Below, one piece after another: positions 37,504 to 49,068 of a stretch of DNA of 64,000 nt. Below the pieces are notes generated by a model, which made no database searches, had not been told where the DNA came from, and was given only the letters and a program-made list of their open reading frames with translations. The stretch covers positions 1 through 64,000 of the forward strand of contig CACDTV010000003.1 of NCBI GenBank assembly GCA_902555695.1, given 5' to 3'. A program made the position numbers and the translations under genes. Source of the stretch: an uncultured Alphaproteobacteria bacterium. GTDB taxonomy: Bacteria; Pseudomonadota; Alphaproteobacteria; HIMB59. The first letter of the stretch is position 1. Each line of letters opens with the position of its first letter.

Positions 37504-38532
37504 ATGAAAAAAATAAACTTAATATTTGTTATTTTTTTCCTAGTTCTTTTTAGTAACCAATCTTATTCAGAAAAACATAATCAAGTATCTGTAGAGTTAG
37601 ACAGAATTAAAAATGATATAATTGATCTTCAAAAATTTGTTTATAATAATGAGTCTTCATTAGGAAATAATTCCGATGCAAGTAAAAAAAATCAAATTGA
37701 GGAGTTAAAAATATTAATAAATGATATTTCAAATAATATTATTTCATTAGAAAAACAAATTTTAGATATTAAAGATGATGTAAGCAATTTATACTCACTA
37801 TACACATCATCTGAGTCTGACAAAAAAAAAATTATCAGCACATCTGATCAATTAAACATAGAGGAAAGCTCCTCAAATATTGTAGATAATTCAGAGAATG
37901 AACAGGTATTAGGACAAATTAGTCTATCTGATCTTGAAGGAGAAGAAGTAAAAAAAATAGAAATTTCCAATGAGGGGTCTGATGAAATAAATTCTTTAAA
38001 AGATCTTGAAAAAGAGGAATTAGATGAAATAGAGATAAAATATATATCTGAAGTAAATATTTCGTTGCTTGATGATTTAGATAAGTTGATGGATGAAAGA
38101 GAATTAGAGCTAAGTAAACCAATTATTAACGTTGAGGAAGAGTTAAAAAATGCAAAAGTAAGTTTTTCAAGTTTTGATAATAAGTCCGCTATTGAAAGTT
38201 TACTTTTAATAGTTAATTCAGATACTGATCAAAAAGAATATTTAGCAGAAACTTACTATCTTCTTGGGAGATCCTATTTTTTAGAAAATGAGATAATCGA
38301 AGCAGTTAAATATTTTGGAATGAGACACAGAGATTTCCCATCATTTACTAAATTTAAGTCAGAAAACTATTTTTGGCTTGGAAAATCTCTCTTTGGTATT
38401 GGAGATCAAGAAAATGGATGTTTAATTATGGAAGATCTTATTTTTTCAAATATTTATATAGATAGCAAAGAGGTTATCGAGTCTGCAAAATTACTTCAAT
38501 CAGAAAAAGATTGTGGTTTGATTATTGACTAA
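37504..38532 (+). CDS. cpoB: CpoB/YbgF-like Tol-Pal system protein
   Basis: Signal peptide, coiled-coil N-terminus, C-terminal TPR region (AETYYLLGRSYFLENEIIEAVKYFGMRHRDFP); follows pal. Confidence 0.8.
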   Translation: MKKINLIFVIFFLVLFSNQSYSEKHNQVSVELDRIKNDIIDLQKFVYNNESSLGNNSDASKKNQIEELKILINDISNNIISLEKQILDIKDDVSNLYSLYTSSESDKKKIISTSDQLNIEESSSNIVDNSENEQVLGQISLSDLEGEEVKKIEISNEGSDEINSLKDLEKEELDEIEIKYISEVNISLLDDLDKLMDERELELSKPIINVEEELKNAKVSFSSFDNKSAIESLLLIVNSDTDQKEYLAETYYLLGRSYFLENEIIEAVKYFGMRHRDFPSFTKFKSENYFWLGKSLFGIGDQENGCLIMEDLIFSNIYIDSKEVIESAKLLQSEKDCGLIID

Positions 38533-39478
38533 AGAAGTATTGTCTTCACTTAGTTTAAAGAATTATCTCCAAAATAATATAAGTGCTAATAAAAAAATAT
38601 TAATCTCTATTTCATGCGGTCTAGACAGTACAGTTCTATTTGATTTAATAATAAAATCAAAATATTTTCATAATAAAAAAATATATTATTTAATATTTGA
38701 TCACCAAATAAGATCCGAGGGAAAATATGAAATTAAACAATTCATTAAATTTTATAAACTTGAAAATAAAAATCTTTTTATAAAGAAATTATATTTGAAA
38801 AATAAATTTAAAGGTTTTCAAGAAAAATCTAGGTCTAGTAGATACGATTTTTTATATAAACTTTCAAAAAAAAATAATATCGAAGATATTTTTTTAGGTC
38901 ACCATCTAAATGACATAAATGAAACTTTTTTTTTGAGAAAAATTCAGCAATCTAATACACTCGGTTTATCAAATATTTTTTTGCGAAAACATAAGGACCT
39001 CAAATTACATCGTCCATTAATGAAATATTCAAAAAAGCAAATTCAAAGCTATGCTAAAAAAAATAAACTGATTTGGTTTGAGGATAGAAGTAATTTAGAG
39101 CTAGATTATACAAGAAATAAAATAAGATATTTTTTATATTCAAAAAAACTTTTTAAAACAGTTAACCGTGAAAGAATAAATTTTTCTGAGATATTTTACC
39201 TTGATAGTTTACACAAAAATTTTTTTAAAAGAGAGAGAAAAAAAATTTTTGTAATTGAAATAAATAAATTTAACTGTTTAACCGAAAATCTTAAGTTTTT
39301 TGTAGTACAGTCATTTTATTACGAATATCGTAATTTATTAAAAAAACAAATTCGTGATGAAAATATAAGGAATTTTATTAAAATTCTAAAAACCCATATT
39401 CTAAATAGTAAAGAAATGCCAGTATTTTCAGGAAAAATAGGTGTCTTTAATAAAAAAACATGTATAAATCTTACTTAG
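38525..39478 (+). CDS. tilS: tRNA(Ile)-lysidine synthetase
   Basis: [18 protein letters not shown] (SGGxDS-type P-loop), [48 protein letters not shown] start. Confidence 0.9.
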   Translation: MTKEVLSSLSLKNYLQNNISANKKILISISCGLDSTVLFDLIIKSKYFHNKKIYYLIFDHQIRSEGKYEIKQFIKFYKLENKNLFIKKLYLKNKFKGFQEKSRSSRYDFLYKLSKKNNIEDIFLGHHLNDINETFFLRKIQQSNTLGLSNIFLRKHKDLKLHRPLMKYSKKQIQSYAKKNKLIWFEDRSNLELDYTRNKIRYFLYSKKLFKTVNRERINFSEIFYLDSLHKNFFKRERKKIFVIEINKFNCLTENLKFFVVQSFYYEYRNLLKKQIRDENIRNFIKILKTHILNSKEMPVFSGKIGVFNKKTCINLT

Positions 39479-39515
39479 TACTTTAAACGTAAGTATCACT
39501 AACTATATTAAACAT

Positions 39516-41450
39516 ATGAAAAATTTTTCTAAAAATATATTTGTTTGGATTATTATTAGCCTAATATTACTTGGCTTATTTAATGTATTCAAGAACTCTC
39601 AACGAGATTACTCTTCTGTTACTTACACGTATTCAACATTATTAGATAAGGCACAGAATGGTGAAATCAAATCTGTCGAGATACAAGGAAACAATATTTT
39701 TGGTCAAACTATGGACGGTGTTGACTTTTCTACTTACGCACCAAGGGATCCTAATTTAATTGAAACTCTTAATGATAACCAAGTTGCTATCAACGCAAAA
39801 CCCGAACAATCCGGTATGCACCCTTTATTAAGTATATTTGTGTCTTGGTTTCCAATGCTTCTTCTTATAGGTGTTTGGATATTTTTTATGCGTCAAATGC
39901 AATCAGGTAAAGGTGGAGGCGCTCTAGGCTTTGGAAGATCAAAAGCAAAATTACTAAATGAAAATAAACAAAGAGTTACTTTTAACGATGTTGCAGGCAT
40001 TGATGAGGCTAAACAAGAATTAGAAGAGGTAGTATCTTTTTTAAAAGACCCTCAAAAGTTTCAAAGATTGGGTGCAAAAATTCCTAAAGGTGCTCTGTTG
40101 GTTGGACCACCTGGAACTGGTAAAACTCTTCTTGCTCGAGCAATAGCAGGTGAAGCTGGAGTGCCATTTTTTTCAATTTCTGGATCAGATTTTGTAGAGA
40201 TGTTTGTGGGTGTTGGAGCTAGTAGAGTTAGAGATATGTTTGAACAAGGTAAGAAAAATGCTCCATGCATTATATTCATTGATGAAATAGATGCTGTTGG
40301 AAGACATAGAGGAGCTGGATTGGGTGGCGGTAATGATGAAAGAGAACAAACACTCAATCAACTACTTGTTGAAATGGATGGATTTGAAGCTAATGAGGGT
40401 GTGATTATCGTTGCAGCAACTAACAGGCCAGATGTTCTTGATCCTGCCTTATTAAGACCAGGCAGATTTGATAGACAAGTTGTTGTCCCTGCTCCCGATA
40501 TTATTGGCAGAGATAAAATTTTAAAAGTACATACAAGAAAAATTAAAATGGATAAATCTGTTAAAACAATTGCTATAGCTAGATCTACACCTGGGTTTTC
40601 TGGAGCAGATTTAGCCAATATCGTAAATGAAGCTGCACTTATTGCAGCAAGAAAGAATAAAAAAATTGTTACAATGGACGATTTTGAAGATGCAAAAGAT
40701 AAAGTAATGCTTGGAACACAAAACAAATCAAAAATAATATCTGATAGTGAGAAGGAAGTAATAGCTTACCATGAAGCTGGTCATGCTTTAGCAAATTTAC
40801 ATTGTAAGCATGCTGATCCAATATATAAATCTTCAATTATTCCTACAGGAAGAGCTTTAGGCTTTGTGATGAGTGTACCAGAGCAAGATAAAGTAATTCA
40901 TCGTAAAGATGAATATCTAGACAAATTAGTGGTTACAGTAGCAGCGCGAATAGCCGAAGAGTTAATTTTTGGTCCTGAAAAAATAGGTTCTGGAGCTGCT
41001 GGCGATATTCAACAAGTTACCAATTTGGCAAGAGCAATGGTAACACAGATGGGCTATAGTGATAAACTTGGTAGAGTAAGATATACCGGTAATCAGGAAG
41101 AGGTATTTTTGGGTCATTCTGTAACACAATCAAAAAATATTTCTGAGGAAACTGCGAGAGTCATTGATCAAGAGGTCATACGCCTCGTAGAAGATGCTGA
41201 GTCAAAAGCTAGAAAAATACTTACTGATAACATTAAGGATCTTCATACCATAGCGAAGGGTCTTTTAGAATATGAAACTCTTACAGGTGAGGAAATTATT
41301 AATTTAATAAAGGGCATTAAACCAAAAAGGGACGATGATTTATCCTCTGACAGCAGTTCTGATGATAGTCAAAATAATCAAAAAGAAAGATTAAATAAAG
41401 GTCCTTTACCATCTTTTACAAAAGATCAAGATTTTCCTCTTCCAAATTAA
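39516..41450 (+). CDS. ftsH: ATP-dependent zinc metalloprotease FtsH
   Basis: [60 protein letters not shown]. Confidence 0.98.
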   Translation: MKNFSKNIFVWIIISLILLGLFNVFKNSQRDYSSVTYTYSTLLDKAQNGEIKSVEIQGNNIFGQTMDGVDFSTYAPRDPNLIETLNDNQVAINAKPEQSGMHPLLSIFVSWFPMLLLIGVWIFFMRQMQSGKGGGALGFGRSKAKLLNENKQRVTFNDVAGIDEAKQELEEVVSFLKDPQKFQRLGAKIPKGALLVGPPGTGKTLLARAIAGEAGVPFFSISGSDFVEMFVGVGASRVRDMFEQGKKNAPCIIFIDEIDAVGRHRGAGLGGGNDEREQTLNQLLVEMDGFEANEGVIIVAATNRPDVLDPALLRPGRFDRQVVVPAPDIIGRDKILKVHTRKIKMDKSVKTIAIARSTPGFSGADLANIVNEAALIAARKNKKIVTMDDFEDAKDKVMLGTQNKSKIISDSEKEVIAYHEAGHALANLHCKHADPIYKSSIIPTGRALGFVMSVPEQDKVIHRKDEYLDKLVVTVAARIAEELIFGPEKIGSGAAGDIQQVTNLARAMVTQMGYSDKLGRVRYTGNQEEVFLGHSVTQSKNISEETARVIDQEVIRLVEDAESKARKILTDNIKDLHTIAKGLLEYETLTGEEIINLIKGIKPKRDDDLSSDSSSDDSQNNQKERLNKGPLPSFTKDQDFPLPN

Positions 41451-41477
41451 CTCTAAGTCCAATATTAGATAATCCTT

Positions 41478-42830
41478 ATGAGGTTATTCGGTACGGATGG
41501 AATCAGAGGAGAAGTAGGTAAGTATCCACTAACACCTGAAAATGTACTTAAATTAGCTAAAGCCTCCTCACTTGTTTTAAGAAAAAAAAATTCAATCTCA
41601 AGAGTCGTTATCAATAAAGACACTCGATTATCGGGATATATATTCGAACCAGCGCTAACATCGGGTTTTTTATCTATGGGAATAGAAGTAATATTAGTTG
41701 GTCCATTACCTACACCTGCTTTGACGGTTTTAGGCAAGTCATTAAGGGCAGATTTTTCTGTGATGATAACCGCATCTCATAATCCTTATAAAGATAATGG
41801 TCTAAAGTTCTTTTCTGGGCAAGGTCTTAAAATTTCTCCAGATGAGGAAAATAAAATAGAAGATTTATTTTTTAACTATGATTTTGATAAATTTAAAATT
41901 AAACAGTCAAATTATGGTAAAGCTATAAGACTCAAAAATGCAATAGGAAGGTATTCTGAGGCGCTTAAGCTAAGTGCTGATAGAAATCTGAATTATAGTA
42001 AATTAAAAGTGGTGTTAGATTGTGCAAATGGTGCCTCTTATAAAGTAGCACCAGAGGTTTTGTTTGAATTAGGTTTAGATTTAGTCACTATTGGAAACAA
42101 TCCATCTGGCGTCAATATTAATCAAAACTGTGGTTCTTTATTTCCCAATAAAGCATCAAAGTTAGTTAAGAAAAAAAAATGTGACATTGGAATTTGCTTA
42201 GATGGTGATGGAGATAGAGTTATTATCATTGATGAAAATGGTAATCCATTAAGTGGAGAAGAAATAATATTTATTTTTGCTAAATACTATCTATCAAAAA
42301 AAAAAATTAAAAAAGGCTCTATAATTGTAACAAATGAAATAGCAAATTTTGGTCTTGATATTGCTTTAAAAAACTTAGGTTTGAAATTAAAACGAGTAAA
42401 AGTTGGTGATAAAAATATCCTAAAGGAAATATTAAATAATAAATACTTTTTTGGTGGCGAACCGTCCGGTCACTTTATATTTAAAGATGACATTTTAATA
42501 GGTGACGGTATGACGACAGCTTTGAGATTATTAACCTTAATTCTAAAAGAAAATAAAAAGTTATCAGTTTTAAAAAATGGCATTAAATTACTAGAAGTAA
42601 TTAATATAAATCAAAGAATAGATCGAGAACAATTCTATTTGAATCAAGAAAGTATTTATAAAAAACTAAATAAATTACTTATAAATTTAGATATTTATTA
42701 TAATATTCGTCCTTCCGGCACAGAACCACTTTTAAGAGTGAACTTGCAATATCACAAAAGAAATATAAAAGTAAATACTCTAAACAAATTAAAAAAACAA
42801 ATAATAAAAGTAATTTCGGATGCTTGTTAA
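41478..42830 (+). CDS. glmM: phosphoglucosamine mutase
   Basis: MRLFGTDGIRGEVGKYPLTPE; ITASHNPYKDNGLKFFSGQG; CLDGDGDRVIIIDENG; GGEPSGHFIF; RPSGTEPLLRV. Confidence 0.96.
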   Translation: MRLFGTDGIRGEVGKYPLTPENVLKLAKASSLVLRKKNSISRVVINKDTRLSGYIFEPALTSGFLSMGIEVILVGPLPTPALTVLGKSLRADFSVMITASHNPYKDNGLKFFSGQGLKISPDEENKIEDLFFNYDFDKFKIKQSNYGKAIRLKNAIGRYSEALKLSADRNLNYSKLKVVLDCANGASYKVAPEVLFELGLDLVTIGNNPSGVNINQNCGSLFPNKASKLVKKKKCDIGICLDGDGDRVIIIDENGNPLSGEEIIFIFAKYYLSKKKIKKGSIIVTNEIANFGLDIALKNLGLKLKRVKVGDKNILKEILNNKYFFGGEPSGHFIFKDDILIGDGMTTALRLLTLILKENKKLSVLKNGIKLLEVININQRIDREQFYLNQESIYKKLNKLLINLDIYYNIRPSGTEPLLRVNLQYHKRNIKVNTLNKLKKQIIKVISDAC

Positions 42831-43527
42831 TTCTTTTGATACAAAATACTCAAAAACAGCAAAAAAATATGAGAGTCTAGATAACTCATTTACTAAAATC
42901 GTAAGTGCGAACAAAAAATTTTCAAGAATATTTACATCCGTAATCGAAGATAAATCTTTAAATTCGACATCAGATGCTACTCTTCGTTCAGATATTACCG
43001 GCCAGGTTTTAAATACAATTCTAACACATGACCCAAACTCTAAACACTTTCTTTATTACATGGGAGATGTTTTTAAAAAAGACAAAATGAATAGAAATAA
43101 TATTAAACAATTTAGACAACATGGTATTGAAATAATCAATTTATCAAAAAAAGAGTCCTTTAAAGAAGTTTTAAATATTTTAGATAAGCTACTAAAAAGA
43201 ATTTTAAAAAAAAATTATACATATGTCTTCACAGATCCAAAAATATCAAAAGATACAAAATATCTTTTAGATAGTAATAGTTATAAAAACAATATTTCGA
43301 AATTTATTGATATTTTTCAAAAAGGAATTAACGCACCTTTTGAATTAAATTTAGAGAAAGATTTCTTTTCTCAAGACTATCATCAGGATATTTTTTTTTA
43401 TGTTTATTCAAATTCTTCAAAAAAAATATTAGCCCAAGGTGGTGGCTATAAATATTTAAAAAATTCAAAAAAAATCGAGGGTTTTGGTTTCTCATGTAAT
43501 GTTGATTACATTGCTGAATTGATTTAA
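42820..43527 (+). CDS. hisZ: short HisZ-like (class II aaRS-like) protein
   Basis: DATLRSDITGQVLNTILTHDPNSKHFLYYMGDVFKKDK resembles motif 2 of HisZ/HisRS; immediately upstream of purA. Confidence 0.55.
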   Translation: MLVNSFDTKYSKTAKKYESLDNSFTKIVSANKKFSRIFTSVIEDKSLNSTSDATLRSDITGQVLNTILTHDPNSKHFLYYMGDVFKKDKMNRNNIKQFRQHGIEIINLSKKESFKEVLNILDKLLKRILKKNYTYVFTDPKISKDTKYLLDSNSYKNNISKFIDIFQKGINAPFELNLEKDFFSQDYHQDIFFYVYSNSSKKILAQGGGYKYLKNSKKIEGFGFSCNVDYIAELI

Positions 43528-44780
43528 TGAACAAAGCAGTTATAGGACTTCAGTGGGGGGATGAAGGTAAGGGTAAAATTGTTGACTATCTATCAGAAGA
43601 ATTTGATTTAGTTGTAAGGTATCAGGGTGGTAATAACGCTGGTCACACCGTAATTGTTGATGATATCACTTATAAATTAAACCTAATTCCATCTGGTGTA
43701 ATTCGTGGAAAAGTTTGTTATTTAGGTCAAGGTGTCGTTCTTGATCCAATTCATTTTTATAATGAGTATGATCAAATTTCAAAAAAGATTGATAAACCTA
43801 ATATATATCTGTCATCAAATATATCTCTAATATTAGAATATCATAAGCAGCTAGATAAAATTAATGAGTTAATTTTAAAAAATGAAAAAAAAATTGGCAC
43901 TACATCTAAAGGCATTGGGCCCGCATATCAAGATAAAGTTGGTAGAAAGAGTATCAAACTTTATGATTTAAAATCAAAATACATAATTCAAGAAAAATTA
44001 CAAACAATAAAGATGTTTTATGATCCTATTCTTGAAAAGTATAACGAAAATAAAATTAATATCGAAAAGATAGTCAAAGATTTATTAAGTTTTTATGATT
44101 TGGTTAAAGAGTTAATTGTTGATAATTCATTTATAAAAAGAAAATTTAAAAATAAGAAAATTTTATTCGAAGGTGCCCAAGGTGCACTCCTTGATTTAGA
44201 TCATGGTTCATATCCTTTTGTAACCTCTTCAAATACTGTCTCATCAAATATTGTTATTGGTTCAGCATTGCAAGTTGATTATAAAACTGTTGGTATATTT
44301 AAAGCTTATGCTACTAGAGTTGGAAATGGACCATTCCCATCTGAATTATTTGATAACATTGGGGACTATATCGCTGAAAAAGGATTGGAAATTGGCACAG
44401 TTACAAAAAGAAAAAGAAGGTGTGGTTGGCTTGACTTAGTCTCTTTAAAGTATAGCTGTGAAATAAATCGTGTTGATGAACTCTGCATGACCAAAGCCGA
44501 TGTATTAAATAATCTCTTAGAAATAAAAGTATGTAAAAGTTATAATTCAAAAAAATACGAAGACATTAATTTTAGTGAAAGTGATACTCTAGAGTCATTA
44601 TCCTTAGATGATAGTGATTTTGAGCTTTTTCTGAGTTGGGGAGAAATTAAGGACATTAGTAATTTTGAAAGCCTACCTGATAATCTAAAAAAATATATAT
44701 CTTATATTGAAGAGTACTTAAGTATTCCAATTAGAATTATTTCATTAGGACCTGAAAGAAATCAAACAATTATAAGATAA
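43527..44780 (+). CDS. purA: adenylosuccinate synthetase
   Basis: AVIGLQWGDEGKGKIVDYLSEEFDLVVRYQGGNNAGHTV; GTTSKGIGPAYQDKVGR; YATRVGNGPFPSEL. Confidence 0.98.
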   Translation: MNKAVIGLQWGDEGKGKIVDYLSEEFDLVVRYQGGNNAGHTVIVDDITYKLNLIPSGVIRGKVCYLGQGVVLDPIHFYNEYDQISKKIDKPNIYLSSNISLILEYHKQLDKINELILKNEKKIGTTSKGIGPAYQDKVGRKSIKLYDLKSKYIIQEKLQTIKMFYDPILEKYNENKINIEKIVKDLLSFYDLVKELIVDNSFIKRKFKNKKILFEGAQGALLDLDHGSYPFVTSSNTVSSNIVIGSALQVDYKTVGIFKAYATRVGNGPFPSELFDNIGDYIAEKGLEIGTVTKRKRRCGWLDLVSLKYSCEINRVDELCMTKADVLNNLLEIKVCKSYNSKKYEDINFSESDTLESLSLDDSDFELFLSWGEIKDISNFESLPDNLKKYISYIEEYLSIPIRIISLGPERNQTIIR

Positions 44781-44781
44781 A

Positions 44782-45675
44782 TTAAGATTTAGGTAAAAGT
44801 TTCTGATCCGTAATTATTTTGATTTCTTCTTGGAGTTTTTTAATTGCCTTATTCTCTATTTGTCTGACTCTTTCCCTACTTATTGAATACCTCTGACTTA
44901 AGTCTTCAAGTGTTTTCGGTTCCTCATCTAGTCGTCTTGCAGTCAATATTTCTAATTCTCTAGGCTCAAGTTTTGTTACGGCTTGCTTATAAAGGGCTTT
45001 TCTTTTTTTTAATTCATCATTTTGTTCAACTTTAGAGACAGTATCAATTGTTTCGTCCTCTACTTGATCTATCCATTCTGAGTCATTTTCATCGTTTAAA
45101 GGTGTGTTCAATGAAAAATCTTGGTTAAAAACTCTTCCTTCCATTTGTTTTACTTCTTCTTCAGTTACTCCAAGATCGTCAGAGATAGATTTTATTTGAT
45201 CATTATTTAAATAACCTTCTTCATATTTTTTGAGTTGATTTCTGAGCCTTCGAAGATTAAAAAAAAGCTTTTTTTGGGCTGCTGTTGTTCCAATCTTTAC
45301 TAGAGACCAACTGTGTAATACGTATTCTTGAATAGAAGCTCTTATCCACCATATTGCATAGGTTGCCAATCTGAAACCTTTTTCAGGATCAAATTTTCTA
45401 ATAGCTTGGATAAGTCCTAAATTGCCTTCAGAGATTAAATCAAACAAAGGCAAGCCATATCCCTTGTAACCCATAGCTATTTTTGCAACTAATCTTAAAT
45501 GGCTTGTAACAAGCTTTTGAGCAGATTTGGTATCACCATTTTTTAGCCAATTTATTGCCAGCCTTTTCTCCTCATCATCTGATAAAATTGGAAACTGATT
45601 TATTTTTTTTAGGTAGGGATAAATGTCGTTTTCAGACGTAATAACAGGTAGTAAATTTTTATTTTCTATATTCAT
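44782..45675 (-). CDS. rpoH: RNA polymerase sigma-32 factor
   Basis: LVTSHLRLVAKIAMGYKGYGLPLFDLISEGNLGLIQAIRKFDPEKGFRLATYAIWWIRASIQEYVLHSWSLVKIGTTAAQKKLFFNLRRL. Confidence 0.96.
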   Translation of the reverse strand: MNIENKNLLPVITSENDIYPYLKKINQFPILSDDEEKRLAINWLKNGDTKSAQKLVTSHLRLVAKIAMGYKGYGLPLFDLISEGNLGLIQAIRKFDPEKGFRLATYAIWWIRASIQEYVLHSWSLVKIGTTAAQKKLFFNLRRLRNQLKKYEEGYLNNDQIKSISDDLGVTEEEVKQMEGRVFNQDFSLNTPLNDENDSEWIDQVEDETIDTVSKVEQNDELKKRKALYKQAVTKLEPRELEILTARRLDEEPKTLEDLSQRYSISRERVRQIENKAIKKLQEEIKIITDQKLLPKS

Positions 45676-46421
45676 TGCAATTTTGTCTTTAAATTTCTCA
45701 TGTCATTAGGTAAATCACAAGTAATTTTAATGTGTTTTTCTGAAATTGGATGATCAAATTCAATTTTATATGAGTGTAATGCTTGTCGCGGAAATAATGA
45801 AACTAAATTTCTTAGATTATCAGCCATATTTCCCAAACGAAATTTTTGCTCTCTATTTAAGTTATAATCTCTGTCACCTATTATTGGAAGACCTAAACTC
45901 AAAAGATGCACTCTAATTTGATGAGTTCTTCCAGTTATAATTTCACAATCTAGTAGACTAATTGATCCGTGAAATGTTTGAATATTAGATACTTTTGTAA
46001 TTGCACTTTTTCCTAGGTCATCAGATACACCAAATTTAGTTCTTAGTATTTTATTTCTCGATATCTTTTTGTTGATTTCAATATTATTTTGATTTAGCAC
46101 ACCGTATGTAAAGGCAAAATAATTTTTCTTTATATTTCTATTTTTAAATATTTCTCTAATTTTATTTTTTGAAGATTGATTTTTTGTAATAATTATAACT
46201 CCACTTGTATCCTTATCTAAGCGATGAACAATACCCTCCTTAAAATTTTCATTATCATTTATTTCAAATTGACCTTTTAGACTTTCCTGTAAACTAGGAC
46301 TATTATCTAATTCATTTTTTTTATGTGTAAGAAGCCCAGAAGGTTTATTTAATATTGCTATATCACTATCCTCGTATAATATTTCTATTCTAAAATTTTT
46401 GTAATTATATGATTTATTCAT
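45672..46421 (-). CDS. rluD: RluC/RluD family pseudouridine synthase
   Basis: ILNKPSGLLTHKK; GIVHRLDKDTSGVIIITKN; TGRTHQIRVHLLSLGLPIIGDRDY. Confidence 0.92.
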   Translation of the reverse strand: MNKSYNYKNFRIEILYEDSDIAILNKPSGLLTHKKNELDNSPSLQESLKGQFEINDNENFKEGIVHRLDKDTSGVIIITKNQSSKNKIREIFKNRNIKKNYFAFTYGVLNQNNIEINKKISRNKILRTKFGVSDDLGKSAITKVSNIQTFHGSISLLDCEIITGRTHQIRVHLLSLGLPIIGDRDYNLNREQKFRLGNMADNLRNLVSLFPRQALHSYKIEFDHPISEKHIKITCDLPNDMRNLKTKLQ

Positions 46422-46428
46422 TAGGTAT

Positions 46429-46704
46429 ATGTTAAAAAAAAAACTTTTAATTAGTTTAGTTATAATACAAGGCTTATTAATAATTTCAGGAATAATAGCA
46501 ATTATTTTTGGTGTTTTCTATAAAATGAGTAACATCAATAATTCAACAAAAATAACAAATAAAAATATTAATTTGCATGATGTATATTTATTAAATGAAA
46601 ATCAATTTCAACAAAAAGTAGTTTTAGATAACAAAGTTATTTTTCAAATTATAGAAATCAAATCAAAAAAAGTATTGAAAGAAATAGTTATTGAAAAAAA
46701 TTAA
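46429..46704 (+). CDS. small single-TM protein (DUF6476-like position)
   Basis: 91 aa with N-terminal TM; divergent from rluD. Confidence 0.5.
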   Translation: MLKKKLLISLVIIQGLLIISGIIAIIFGVFYKMSNINNSTKITNKNINLHDVYLLNENQFQQKVVLDNKVIFQIIEIKSKKVLKEIVIEKN

Positions 46705-47692
46705 ATTTATTGTGATTGCAGGTTCTTCAGGAGGTCATATCTTACCAGCTCTTAAATATATCAATCACTTAAGCTCGATAAAAAACCCAAATGAAATTCT
46801 TTTTATAACAAATGAAATTGGTAAAAATTATTTAAAAAAAATAAAAAGCGATAAAATAAATTTAATTATTTTAAACTCTAAAAATAAATTGACTTTTGTT
46901 TTAAATATCTTTTTTAAAATTTTTCTTATTTTTATACTTAATAGAAGAATAACTTTGATTGGTTTTGGTGGATTTATTACAACGCCTGTTTTAATAATTT
47001 CAAAATTATTTAATATTTTTCTTTTATCTTTTAATAAAATTTATATTCATGAGCAAAATATTATTTATGGATTGGCAAATAAAATAAATTATTTTATTGT
47101 CGAAAATTCATTTATTTCATTTCCTAAATTTAAAATGCGTAGTAAAGAAATATTTGTTGGTAATTGTTTCATAGATCAAAATAAATCAAGAGAAAAACTT
47201 AATAATAATTTTATTAATATTTTATTAATGGGTGGAAGCGCAGGTTCATTAGAGTTGAATAAAATTATGTTAGAAAAAATAAGAAATCTTAAAATAATAA
47301 CTTTAAAAAATACTATATTCTCTATTCAAATACCTGACTCTCATATTGATATTATAAAAAAAAAATATTCCAACTTATTAGATACTAATCTTTGTAAATT
47401 TTTTTCTTTTAACGATAATCTTAGTTTCAATAAATATGATATCATTCTTTCAAGGTCTGGTTCAGGTTCATTAAATGAAATTCTTTATTACACTGACAAT
47501 GTCTATTTTATCCCTCATTTAATATCAAGAGATCAACATCAAAAATTCAATTTAAACTATTTTCTCTCTCATGAGATAAGTTTAAAGAAATTTTTATTAC
47601 CAAATAAAAAAAAACCTACTAGTCAATTTTATTTTAATTCATTTATAAATCCTCATTCTATCGAAAAAATTATCTGTTATACCACAAGATGA
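46691..47692 (+). CDS. murG: UDP-N-acetylglucosamine transferase MurG (divergent)
   Basis: IAGSSGGHILPALKYI, GFGGFITTPVLI, IHEQNIIYGLANKI, GGSAGSLELNKIM, SRSGSGSLNEI; followed by murC. Confidence 0.9.
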   Translation: MKKIKFIVIAGSSGGHILPALKYINHLSSIKNPNEILFITNEIGKNYLKKIKSDKINLIILNSKNKLTFVLNIFFKIFLIFILNRRITLIGFGGFITTPVLIISKLFNIFLLSFNKIYIHEQNIIYGLANKINYFIVENSFISFPKFKMRSKEIFVGNCFIDQNKSREKLNNNFINILLMGGSAGSLELNKIMLEKIRNLKIITLKNTIFSIQIPDSHIDIIKKKYSNLLDTNLCKFFSFNDNLSFNKYDIILSRSGSGSLNEILYYTDNVYFIPHLISRDQHQKFNLNYFLSHEISLKKFLLPNKKKPTSQFYFNSFINPHSIEKIICYTTR

Positions 47693-49068
47693 AATTCTCA
47701 GAATTAATATCAAGAAAAGTACATATTATAGGAATTAATGGTATAGGTATGAGCGCATTAGCCATCTATTTAAAAAAAAATAATATTAACGTTACAGGTA
47801 GTGATATTACATACAATGCAAATACGTTGAATTTAGAAAAAAATAAAATACCAGTTCATATTGGACACAAAATATCTAATATAAAAGATAGGGACATAAT
47901 ATTTTACTCCTCAGCAATTAAAAATAATCCGGAAATAAAAGAAGCAAAAAAAAATAAAATACCCTGTTACAATAGATCCAAACTTTTACAGCTTATATGT
48001 AAAGATAAATTTACTATTGTTGTTTCTGGCTCACATGGAAAAACATCAACTACATCTGTTTTGGGACATTTATTAGTTCTTGCAGGTCTGAATCCAACAA
48101 TCATTTCTGGTGGTATTATGGAGAATTTTGGACAAAATATATATCTTACTGATTCTAATTACGTAGTTGTAGAGGCTGATGAAAGTGATGGGACTGTATT
48201 TAAGTTATCTCCAAAGTATTTACTATTCTTAAATGTTGATAGAGAACACATTGATTTTTATAAATCTTTCACAAAATTTAAATACAAATTAAAAAAATAT
48301 ATTCTTAATCAGGCAGAAAAAAATGTTAATATTTTTATTAATCATGAGGATCAATTTCTTTCTTCATTAAAAAAATATACTAAGAAAATAAAAACATTTG
48401 GTTCAACTAAAAAAGCAAACTACAGTTATAGATTAATTAAATTAACTGAAAAAATATCATCATTCGATGTTTTTAAAGGGAATAAAATATTATCAAAAAG
48501 CTTATCTACAAATTTACTTGGCGAGCATAATGTACAAAATTTAACAGCAGTAATATCAATTATAGATGATTTAGGGTACAAAATAAAAAAATCTCATTTA
48601 TTTAATTTTAAAGGAACAAAAAGAAGGATGAATATCCTTGGTAAATTAAAAAAAGCTACATTTATAGACGATTATGCTCATCACCCTACTGAAATAGAAA
48701 AATTAATCGAAGTATCTTCATTGTATAAAAACAAACATGTAATTTTAATTATTGAACCTCATAGATACTCTCGATTAAATGATTTATATAAAGAATATTT
48801 GAGAGTGTTAACTAATATTAATAATTTAATTATATTAAAGACATATGGGGCTGGAGAAAATTACAAGAAAGGTATGAAAAATTCAAAAAACTTAGTAAAT
48901 GATTTGAATGTTTTAAATAATCAAAAGACTAAATATATTGGTAGTTATATTGACTTATTTAATTTATTAGATCAATCCCTATTGAATAAAAAGGCTAGCA
49001 TAATCATTTCTGCTGGAGCAGGAGATATTTCAAATCAAATCCGTTTTTTTTATGACTCTAGAAAATAA
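47689..49068 (+). CDS. murC: UDP-N-acetylmuramate--L-alanine ligase
   Basis: HIIGINGIGMSALAIYL, VSGSHGKTSTTSVLGHLL, EADESDGTVFKLSP, DDYAHHPTEI, EPHRYSRLNDL. Confidence 0.97.
   Translation: MKFSELISRKVHIIGINGIGMSALAIYLKKNNINVTGSDITYNANTLNLEKNKIPVHIGHKISNIKDRDIIFYSSAIKNNPEIKEAKKNKIPCYNRSKLLQLICKDKFTIVVSGSHGKTSTTSVLGHLLVLAGLNPTIISGGIMENFGQNIYLTDSNYVVVEADESDGTVFKLSPKYLLFLNVDREHIDFYKSFTKFKYKLKKYILNQAEKNVNIFINHEDQFLSSLKKYTKKIKTFGSTKKANYSYRLIKLTEKISSFDVFKGNKILSKSLSTNLLGEHNVQNLTAVISIIDDLGYKIKKSHLFNFKGTKRRMNILGKLKKATFIDDYAHHPTEIEKLIEVSSLYKNKHVILIIEPHRYSRLNDLYKEYLRVLTNINNLIILKTYGAGENYKKGMKNSKNLVNDLNVLNNQKTKYIGSYIDLFNLLDQSLLNKKASIIISAGAGDISNQIRFFYDSRK

Noticed and set aside
40061-40726. Antisense ORFs inside ftsH
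   Set aside because: Overlap the conserved AAA+ domain on the other strand; no independent support.
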